From Desulfobacterales bacterium (GTDB lineage: Bacteria > Desulfobacterota > DSM-4660 > Desulfatiglandales > Desulfatiglandaceae): a stretch of 6,056 nt of DNA. Below the pieces are notes generated by a model that saw only the letters and a list, made by a program, of their open reading frames with translations, searched no databases and was not told the origin of the DNA. Within the stretch, counting starts at the first letter, position 1. Each line of letters opens with the position of its first letter. Both the position numbers and the translations under genes were made by a program. This document shows, in pieces, positions 1 to 5,144 of the stretch. The DNA is taken from positions 1 through 6,056 of the forward strand of contig JAKLQB010000768.1 of NCBI GenBank assembly GCA_022013615.1, read 5' to 3'.

Positions 1-34
1 CATCGGGGTTTATGTAAGGGGGAACTGTATACAG

Positions 35-1291
35 TCAAGCCTTCACCTCTTTGGCCGATTTCTGGTCCCAAACCTTAATAAGATAGTCTTTATGCTCTTC
101 AAATTTCAGTGCTTGATCTTCCACTAATTCCTCGGCCTCCTGAGATGACATGTCCCAGCTTTGTCGTACGAATGAGGCAACCTTTGCGTAATAGAGAGGG
201 GTCATCAAATCAATTAGCTTGTAACGATTGACGCTCCAGGAATGAAAGGTGGCTGCCAATTCGTAAAGAATCTGAACCCATGCATCTGTGGAAAGGCGGA
301 ACTGTTTTGAATCCATCTCCACAGCATTTTCTATTTCATCGAAGCATGCTTTAGAGAAGATGTCCTTCCAGAGGGAAGAAAACTGCTGGAAGCCGATTTT
401 GAAATGCTCGATCATTCCTTCTATGTCAACGTTTACAGGTTCCGGCTCCACATATCCCTCCTGCCCGAAGGTCTCTACAGGCTCGCTTCCCCGAACTCCT
501 TTCCAGTGGGCTTCAAAATGCTCCATGAGGTAGCACAGGGTCCAAACCACCTGGCGGAACATAGGGCCCAAGTGCTGTCCGGGATCCTTGGCGTCGTGGA
601 TTTTAGCGCCAAGATTTGACTGGCAAATACGAAACCCCTGGGTGATTGCATTGGTGGTCATCCAAATATCAATACCAAAGCGTGCCACATCCGTTTCCCA
701 AACGTCCTGCTCGGCATAAAACTTAGCCACTTCCCTGGAAATGGCAAAATCCCCGCCGATAGGTTGCCGGATACGCTTACCATAAAGGGCCCGGGTGATA
801 TTATACACGATGCTGTTTGTGATGGTCCCATCGTACTTATGGCGTAGGTAGACAGGGGAAACGAACTGGTAGTCCCTGCTGAGTACGGGGTCAAGGAGGT
901 ATTGTACCCAGTCGGAAGTGATACTCCGAAGATCAGAGTCCACCACTGCGCATGCCCCAACCTTTAGCCGATCAGCGGCCTCGAACACAGACCTGAGGGC
1001 AGTGCCTTTACCCCCCGGCCCCCTGTATATGGAGACAACCTTCTCCTGCCACGGCTTGATCTGGAACTCCCTGGCCACCTCCCGGGTGTCATCTGTAGAA
1101 CCTCCGTCAGCAATGAAGATCACACTCCTTTGGTCTTTGTAGTGTTTGGCCAGGCCATGGGTAACCATCTGTATCACGTGGGCGATGGTCTTCTCATTAT
1201 TGTAACAAGGGATACCCATAAGGATATCCGCGTGTTGGATTTCTTCTATCCTTTTTGATGTATAACCTCGCAAACTGGTGTCAAAGTGCAT
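35..1291 (-). CDS. MGS-like (GT78-like) GT-A glycosyltransferase
   Basis: Predicted cytoplasmic nucleotide-sugar glycosyltransferase of 418 residues. The start is ATG at 1291, preceded by GGGAGG (1303-1298) with a 6-base spacer; an in-frame TTG at 1309 has no ribosome binding site. Visible GT-A features are an N-terminal GIPCYNN strand (about residue 26), ADGGSTDDT (61-69), a GPGGKGTA loop (91-98), the metal/nucleotide DSD motif (118-120), RQPIGGDF (175-182), FGIDIWMTT (205-213) and a late histidine in AKIHDAKDPG (H232). A mostly helical C-terminal domain follows. The order DXD, GGD/E, WGID-type motif and late His matches what I recall of Rhodothermus mannosylglycerate synthase (GT78), where the DXD and that His bind the metal. 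It is the last gene of the leftward cluster and is a clear paralogue of the gene starting at 5137. Glycosyltransferase is very likely; donor and acceptor are unknown. Confidence 0.87.
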   Translation of the reverse strand: MHFDTSLRGYTSKRIEEIQHADILMGIPCYNNEKTIAHVIQMVTHGLAKHYKDQRSVIFIADGGSTDDTREVAREFQIKPWQEKVVSIYRGPGGKGTALRSVFEAADRLKVGACAVVDSDLRSITSDWVQYLLDPVLSRDYQFVSPVYLRHKYDGTITNSIVYNITRALYGKRIRQPIGGDFAISREVAKFYAEQDVWETDVARFGIDIWMTTNAITQGFRICQSNLGAKIHDAKDPGQHLGPMFRQVVWTLCYLMEHFEAHWKGVRGSEPVETFGQEGYVEPEPVNVDIEGMIEHFKIGFQQFSSLWKDIFSKACFDEIENAVEMDSKQFRLSTDAWVQILYELAATFHSWSVNRYKLIDLMTPLYYAKVASFVRQSWDMSSQEAEELVEDQALKFEEHKDYLIKVWDQKSAKEVKA

Positions 1292-1297
1292 AGTCAG

Positions 1298-1303
1298 CCT
1301 CCC
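1298..1303 (-). promoter_or_regulatory. RBS fixing the start of the MGS-like transferase
   Basis: On the minus strand GGGAGG lies 6 bases before ATG 1291 (TTTGAC follows within the coding region). This decides for ATG 1291 over the in-frame TTG at 1309, which would place the Shine-Dalgarno sequence inside the gene. Confidence 0.8.
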
Positions 1304-1314
1304 TTCCAATGAAT

Positions 1315-1989
1315 TTAAATTTTTCTTAGCTTTTCCATCTGAACTTCCAGGGGTTCTACCTCTTCCTCCCGGCCTAACCTGCGAAGCCTCTCCTTAAGCT
1401 TTTCCATCTCCCGTTTGATCCGTGGCAATACTTCCTTCTCTATTTTCTCCCGCGCTGCATCGCCTGATTTCTTCATCTCCTCTAACAGGCGCTCCAATTC
1501 CTTTTCAAGTTTTTTGAATTCTTCACTTTCTGGAATTTTGCGCAGATCATCTGCAAACTCCTCCAATTGCTTCTTTAAATCATCAAGGGTTTTTCCAAAA
1601 TCACCCCACTGTTGATTGGAGCGCGGTGAAGCCCTGGCGGTGCCAATGACAGTTGCACCATCTGTTAGCAGGGTTCCCCCTCTTGGGCTCTGGGTTATTT
1701 CAATGGCCTTTTTCCCTTCTTTTTCTGTATCCCATGTGATGAGAAACTTGGAGTGGTCTGTGGCAGCGTTTGCGAAGTCCTTTCTAATAACCACATCAAC
1801 CACATAATACCCCTCTTCTGAATAAAATATGCCTGCCACTTGACCTACGTGATTCTGTTCAAAAATCACCCGGTCGCCTTTATTAAGACCCTGAATTTGA
1901 TCATAGCGGACCTTGAGGTTAAGGCCTGTATCTTTGCACCCCAGAAAAACCAAGGCAACCAGCAATAGCATCGAAATTTTTTTGCCCAT
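1315..1989 (-). CDS. MCE/MlaD-like lipoprotein with coiled-coil tail
   Basis: 224 residues. The N-terminus has a KK pair, a hydrophobic stretch (about 6-17) and a cysteine at 18 (sequence VFLGC), so it reads as a lipoprotein signal; the lipobox is atypical because Leu rather than a small residue is at -2. Residues about 23-117 resemble an MCE (MlaD-like) beta domain: V-R-Y-D, then GLNKGDRV, then VGQVAGI, a VDVVI strand and a closing GATVIGT strand. MCE proteins bind and move lipids across the envelope. Residues about 130-224 are rich in Glu, Lys, Arg and Leu with heptad character, predicting a long helical coiled coil. ATG 1989 follows GGAGG with a short 4-base spacer. It lies 14 bases after the HD gene and 23 bases before the transferase start, so the three genes probably share a transcript. 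No Mla permease or ATPase is nearby. The family call is from pattern only; the target lipid or partner is unknown. Confidence 0.75.
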   Translation of the reverse strand: MGKKISMLLLVALVFLGCKDTGLNLKVRYDQIQGLNKGDRVIFEQNHVGQVAGIFYSEEGYYVVDVVIRKDFANAATDHSKFLITWDTEKEGKKAIEITQSPRGGTLLTDGATVIGTARASPRSNQQWGDFGKTLDDLKKQLEEFADDLRKIPESEEFKKLEKELERLLEEMKKSGDAAREKIEKEVLPRIKREMEKLKERLRRLGREEEVEPLEVQMEKLRKI

Positions 1990-2003
1990 GCATCCTCCAA
2001 CAT

Positions 2004-2573
2004 TCAGTAAAGGCTTGATTCGATATCTTCATTCGCAGCCAATGGGGCCAACGATTCAGGCCCAAAATCAAGTTGGGTGAACAGTTTTTTTTCAACCTCT
2101 TTACATAGGTCAAAATTTATTCTAATTGCGTCTTCAAGTCCTTCCTGGTTCCCGCCATATCGCTCAATAAGATAGGCAAGGCGTTCTTCCAAGCTTACAA
2201 TTTTATCATGATTCACGCGTTTGTCAGCATAAAATACGATTTCTTTTTCTGAATACCTGCCATTCAAGCTGTAGTTTTTCAGTCTGATATGCTCTCCTAC
2301 GATATCGGCAATTTCTTCAAGATTGTTCTGGAGACAGATTTGTCTCCCTATTTCAGCATGGTCTTCGCCGGAATTGAGAGAGGAAGTTTTTCCAATATCA
2401 TGCAGGAGTGATCCTGCAATGGTCTTTTTGACTGAGATATCCAGTCCGGCATCACTGAGACCTTTTGCAATCAGATGTGCAACCTTTGCAACTACCACAG
2501 AGTGGGCCTTTATGTTCTCAAGCATCTGGTATGTATCCATAAGGCGAAAACAGGTTTCAATTGAGGGAATCAT
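2004..2573 (-). CDS. HD-domain phosphohydrolase (HDIG-type)
   Basis: 189 residues from ATG 2573, which follows GGAG with an 8-base spacer. The HD superfamily metal ligands are in order: H24 (in KAHSVVV), H58-D59 in SLLHDIGKT, H72 in GEDHAEIG, H95 in GEHIRL and D117 in YADKRVNHD. This is a complete metal-dependent phosphohydrolase core occupying about residues 20-120, with a helical C-terminal part (about 125-170). The family hydrolyses nucleotides or phosphate esters; the substrate here is unknown. The whole protein resembles small stand-alone HD proteins I recall from Deltaproteobacteria. The reading frame stays open to 2777, but the added 68 codons run through the palindromic element and have no good ribosome binding site, so they are excluded. 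It is the first gene of the leftward cluster and may be a housekeeping neighbour and not part of the sugar pathway. Confidence 0.88.
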   Translation of the reverse strand: MIPSIETCFRLMDTYQMLENIKAHSVVVAKVAHLIAKGLSDAGLDISVKKTIAGSLLHDIGKTSSLNSGEDHAEIGRQICLQNNLEEIADIVGEHIRLKNYSLNGRYSEKEIVFYADKRVNHDKIVSLEERLAYLIERYGGNQEGLEDAIRINFDLCKEVEKKLFTQLDFGPESLAPLAANEDIESSLY

Positions 2574-2581
2574 TTCTTTTT

Positions 2582-2585
2582 CTCC
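2582..2585 (-). promoter_or_regulatory. RBS fixing the start of the HD gene
   Basis: GGAG on the minus strand is 8 bases before ATG 2573. It supports the 189-residue product over a 257-residue reading that begins upstream of the palindromes. Confidence 0.75.
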
Positions 2586-2619
2586 ATATGACACAAGTAG
2601 TTCGCTTCGCTTCCCGCCA

Positions 2620-2664
2620 AGATATCGACATATGGCAATAAAAAGATGCCATATGTCGATATCT
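2620..2664. repeat. Perfect 18-bp inverted repeat with 9-base loop
   Basis: The left arm is 2620-2637 and the right arm 2647-2664, reverse complements without mismatch, around the loop ATAAAAAGA. In the HD transcript it would fold as a very stable hairpin 46 bases before the start codon. Each arm contains GATATCGACATATGGCA or its complement. Confidence 0.9.
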
Positions 2665-2665
2665 A

Positions 2666-2687
2666 TTTTGTGCCATATGGCCCAAAA
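2666..2687. repeat. 22-base near-perfect palindrome with CATATG core
   Basis: Half-sites TTTTGTGCCAT and ATGGCCCAAAA match as reverse complements at 10 of 11 positions. It lies one base from the 18-bp hairpin and repeats that hairpin's TGCCATATG core. It could be a dimeric protein-binding site or part of the same palindromic element. Confidence 0.7.
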
Positions 2688-2730
2688 GAAGGCGGGACTG
2701 TAACAGCGACCCTCCTGGCAAGGGTAGCTT

Positions 2731-2758
2731 AAAATAGGGATAATATTGAAATTATCAA
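2731..2758 (-). promoter_or_regulatory. Possible sigma70-type promoter for the leftward operon
   Basis: On the minus strand TTGATA (2758-2753, 5 of 6 matches to the -35 consensus) is followed after 16 bases by TATTTT (2736-2731, 4 of 6 to -10). A short dyad, GATAAT and ATTATC (2739-2744 and 2751-2756), lies between and across these boxes and could be an operator. Transcription would begin near 2724 and give a leader of about 150 bases containing the palindromic element. This is a consensus match only. Confidence 0.35.
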
Positions 2759-2823
2759 GTCCGAAACCTCTATTCAAGTGAAAAACAAAAGCCAGGTGGA
2801 TTGAGGCAGCACCTAAAGGGGAG

Positions 2824-2852
2824 TTGACAAAGGGTGATGTTTCCGTTAAGTT
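2824..2852 (+). promoter_or_regulatory. Possible sigma70-type promoter for the rightward operon
   Basis: A perfect TTGACA (2824-2829) is followed after 17 bases by a weak -10, TAAGTT (2847-2852). A better -10-like TATCAT lies at 2863-2868, but no good -35 is properly spaced for it. The leader would be short, about 30 bases, to the proposed ATT start. Confidence 0.35.
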
Positions 2853-2878
2853 CGCTACCGGATATCATTAAAGTTGTC

Positions 2879-2885
2879 AAAGGAG
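2879..2885 (+). promoter_or_regulatory. Strong RBS in front of an ATT start
   Basis: AAAGGAG lies 7 bases before ATT 2893. No ATG, GTG or TTG occurs in this frame between the stop at 2869-2871 and GTG 3100, so this site points to ATT as the initiation codon. Confidence 0.7.
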
Positions 2886-2892
2886 TTCAGCC

Positions 2893-4257
2893 ATTTCTGA
2901 TTTCTCACAGACCAGTGCACAGATTACCACGTTTCATATTTTCCGGCAGGATCGAAAATACCTGAGATCCCAACTCAGGCTCCATTCCAAGTGGAAGAAG
3001 ACCGTCCTGATTGTCCCGCTGCTTGCCAGTGAGTATACTGATCCGGACAATCTGCCCATATTTCAAAACATCCTTAGGCAACTTAAGGGCATCACATACG
3101 TGTCGAGCATTATTTTTGGCCTCGACAGGGCCAGCGAAGAAGAGGCGTTTGTCCTAAGGGATCTAATAATGTCCGCTGGGATAAGAAATTCCTTGATCCA
3201 ATGGAATGATGGGCCAGGCTTCAGTAAAATTTACAACCAGCTAAATGAAGCAGGATTTAATATCAGCGAGCCCGGCAAGGGCAAAAATATGTTTCTCAGT
3301 TTTGGGATTGCTATCGCATTGGGGGCTCACTCCATAGGCCTGATTGATGCCGATATCAGGACCTTTAAGCGTACACAGCTCGACAGGCTTTTTTATCCGG
3401 TTGTCGCCTTGAACTATGATTTTTCAAAGGCATTTTACGCCAGAATTATGGAAAGACAAATCTACGGCCGGGTAAAACGGCTGCTAATTGACCCCTTACT
3501 GCTTTCCCTCAAAAGAAAATTTACCGAAAGCAATCAAGAAAAGATGCTAAACCTGATTGAATTTCTTCTGGGGTTTAAATATCAGCTTTCCGGCGAAGTG
3601 GCATTTCATGTGGACCTTTTGAAAAGGATGCGCTTTGCCACCAATTGGGGCGTGGAGATATTTACACTCATTGAGGTTTACCGGAAGGCCTCTTCCACGG
3701 CCCAGGTCATGTTCTCCAGAGAACCTTTCGATCATAAACATCAGAATGCCTCCCCAAAAGACCCAAGCACGGGCCTTAATCGGATGGCTATCGACATTGT
3801 CACTACCCTGATGAATGCCCTGATTATTGAAGAAGGCCTCGAAATTCCTGACACCTTCTTCAGGGACCTGGCAGTAATGTATCAAGCCGTGGCAGAAGAC
3901 CAAATCAGGAAATATTCCGAGGACGCAGATTTCAGCAATCTTAAATACGATCGGGACAGCGAAGAATACATGGTGAGACATGTCTTCCGCAGTTCCATCG
4001 TTCATGCAGGTGAAGTCCTCACTGCGCCATACCGGATGACCGAGAGACTTCTCAGGTTTGTCAATTCCCATTCAGAATTTAAGCCCTTTCTTCAAAACGG
4101 CCTTGCTGAAACCATCCTTGAGGTTGAACGTAAAAAAGAACAGAGCGTATTCGAAATGCCTCAGACCGTTTCATGGGAGCGGGTATCAAACAAGCTGCCG
4201 CGGATCTTTTACGACCTGATTGAGGTTGTGGAAAATGAGAAAAGGCGCTTTTTCTAA
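2893..4257 (+). CDS. GT81/GpgS-like glycosyltransferase (ATT start)
   Basis: 454 residues if started at ATT 2893. The frame upstream of GTG 3100 is open and reads as a conserved N-terminus: SDFSQTSAQITTFHIF, then a beta strand TVLIVPLL (about 37-44). I recall close relatives starting with a similar DFxQTGxITTFH stretch. Other features are WNDGP (104-108), EPGKGK (126-131), the DAD metal/nucleotide motif (152-154), YARIMERQIYGRVKRL (182-197), QLSGEV (231-236), NWGVEI (251-256) and HKHQ (281-284). These match the order in glucosyl-3-phosphoglycerate synthases (PGKG, DADL, LAGE, GVEI, HRHQ), which move glucose from an NDP-sugar to 3-phosphoglycerate in the cytoplasm. The phosphatase gene 2 bases downstream supports that role. 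Residues about 379-425 look like an additional helical segment compared with relatives I remember. A mannosyl transfer or another acceptor remains possible. Confidence 0.83.
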   Translation: MSDFSQTSAQITTFHIFRQDRKYLRSQLRLHSKWKKTVLIVPLLASEYTDPDNLPIFQNILRQLKGITYVSSIIFGLDRASEEEAFVLRDLIMSAGIRNSLIQWNDGPGFSKIYNQLNEAGFNISEPGKGKNMFLSFGIAIALGAHSIGLIDADIRTFKRTQLDRLFYPVVALNYDFSKAFYARIMERQIYGRVKRLLIDPLLLSLKRKFTESNQEKMLNLIEFLLGFKYQLSGEVAFHVDLLKRMRFATNWGVEIFTLIEVYRKASSTAQVMFSREPFDHKHQNASPKDPSTGLNRMAIDIVTTLMNALIIEEGLEIPDTFFRDLAVMYQAVAEDQIRKYSEDADFSNLKYDRDSEEYMVRHVFRSSIVHAGEVLTAPYRMTERLLRFVNSHSEFKPFLQNGLAETILEVERKKEQSVFEMPQTVSWERVSNKLPRIFYDLIEVVENEKRRFF

Positions 4258-4259
4258 AG

Positions 4260-5144
4260 ATGGAGAAAACGTCTTTTATGGGTGCAAGTGTCACTGCTAA
4301 GTTCTCAAGCACCACATTTTTCATAATTTTTTCCGACTTAGACGGTACCCTTCTGGATCATAACACCTATGGATGGCAAGAGGCTCAACCGGCCCTCAAT
4401 CTGTGCAAAAAACTTCATGTTCCAGTTGTTTTAGTCTCCAGCAAAACCAGGGCCGAAATGGAGTTTTTACGCGGCAAGTTATCCATATCCGCCCCGTTTG
4501 TCTCTGAAAATGGTGGCGGCATTTTTTTCCCAAGTGACAGCTTTAAGGAACCTCCCGCCGGGGCCTCTTTCGATAAGGGCCTTTGGAAATGGTCCCTTGG
4601 CTTATCCTATGCCCATTTGGTCAGGGGTCTTCAAGAGATTCGTGACGAATTAAGATGGAACATCAAGGGCTTTTCCGACATGGGTATTGAAGAAATTTCA
4701 CAGCTTACAGGGCTTGACCATAAGAGTTCTCGTCTGGCCGCTATGCGGGAGTTTGACGAACCCTTTCTCGTTCTTAAAAAACAAGCCGTTGACGAGAATG
4801 CCCTCCATAAGGCTGCGGACAAAAGGGGGCTTACTGTCACATCTGGCGGAAGGTTTTATCATCTTCAGGGAAAAAATGACAAAGGGAAGGCCATGGAAAA
4901 GATTATTGCCTGGTACAAGCATGAATATAAGCAGGTCTTTTCTATTGTGCTCGGGGACAGCCCAAATGATTTTTCCATGCTTGAACTTGCCGATTTTCCT
5001 GTTCTTATCCGTTCACAACGCGAGTTTCCGGAGCTAAAAGGGGAAATTCCCCGGCTTATGGTTACCCGTGAGATTGGGCCAAAAGGCTGGAATAAAGCCA
5101 TATTAGACATTCTTGGCAAGAAGGAGGAAGAGCGTAATGTCTAA
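4260..5144 (+). CDS. HAD-IIB phosphatase, mannosyl-3-phosphoglycerate phosphatase family
   Basis: 294 residues. HAD motif I is FSDLDGTLLD with nucleophile D26 and D28; motif II is in VVLVSSKT (S60/S61); the basic motif III region is GKNDKGKA (K208/K210); motif IV is GDSPND (232-237). The cap between them contains FVSENGGGIFF (80-90) and RLAAMREFDEPF (158-169), features typical of the MPGP branch of HAD-IIB. Members remove the phosphate from mannosyl- or glucosyl-3-phosphoglycerate to give the free glycosylglycerate. The gene starts 2 bases after the GpgS-like stop codon, and its end overlaps the next gene by 8 bases, so translational coupling is likely. A second in-frame ATG at 4278, with GGAG 12 bases ahead, is an alternative start; it would drop 6 non-conserved residues. 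Glucosyl versus mannosyl substrate cannot be decided from sequence. Confidence 0.88.
   Translation: MEKTSFMGASVTAKFSSTTFFIIFSDLDGTLLDHNTYGWQEAQPALNLCKKLHVPVVLVSSKTRAEMEFLRGKLSISAPFVSENGGGIFFPSDSFKEPPAGASFDKGLWKWSLGLSYAHLVRGLQEIRDELRWNIKGFSDMGIEEISQLTGLDHKSSRLAAMREFDEPFLVLKKQAVDENALHKAADKRGLTVTSGGRFYHLQGKNDKGKAMEKIIAWYKHEYKQVFSIVLGDSPNDFSMLELADFPVLIRSQREFPELKGEIPRLMVTREIGPKGWNKAILDILGKKEEERNV
5121..5127 (+). promoter_or_regulatory. RBS for the second MGS-like transferase, inside the phosphatase gene
   Basis: AAGGAGG lies 9 bases before ATG 5137 and within the last codons of the phosphatase gene. It fixes the start of the overlapping downstream gene. Confidence 0.75.

Larger units (their letters stand above)
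2612..2697. repeat. Composite palindromic element (two dyads inside short inverted repeats)
   Basis: The outer arms are TCCCGCC (2612-2618) and GGCGGGA (2691-2697), perfect inverted repeats of 7 bases. Inside are two adjacent dyads: a perfect 18-bp-arm hairpin (2620-2664) and a 22-base near-perfect palindrome (2666-2687). Both are built around TGCCATATG. The element ends 38 bases before the HD start codon. Its architecture is like REP/BIME-type or MITE-type palindromic elements, but a regulatory leader structure is also possible. There is no T-run directly after either stem, so it is not a standard intrinsic terminator. Confidence 0.6.

Noticed and set aside
288..1142. Open frames opposite or out of frame with the leftward transferase
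   Set aside because: They are shadows: the products are low-complexity, lack motifs and ribosome binding sites, and lie wholly within a gene with clear glycosyltransferase motifs.
1292..1309. TTG 1309 as the start of the leftward transferase
   Set aside because: It lacks a Shine-Dalgarno sequence; GGGAGG is placed properly for ATG 1291 instead.
2620..2664. Intrinsic terminator
   Set aside because: The stem is strong but AT-rich, and no U-run follows it on either strand; it also lies upstream of the HD gene and not after a gene end.
2715..2731. Sigma54-like TGGCAAG motif upstream of the rightward operon
   Set aside because: The -24-like part is fair, but the expected TTGC element at -12 is absent.
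2574..2777. N-terminal extension of the HD protein to 257 residues
   Set aside because: The extra codons translate the palindromic element and the candidate promoter, while ATG 2573 has a good ribosome binding site and starts right at the HD-family N-terminus.
2837..2965. Short plus-strand reading frame of 42 codons overlapping the ATT start
   Set aside because: It could be imagined as a leader peptide coupled to the transferase, but its only purine-rich upstream stretch is too close to the ATG and the peptide shows no recognisable feature.
3100..4257. GTG 3100 as the start of the GT81-like gene (385 residues)
   Set aside because: It has no clear ribosome binding site and would remove a conserved-looking N-terminus that is open in the same frame and preceded by AAAGGAG at 2879-2885.
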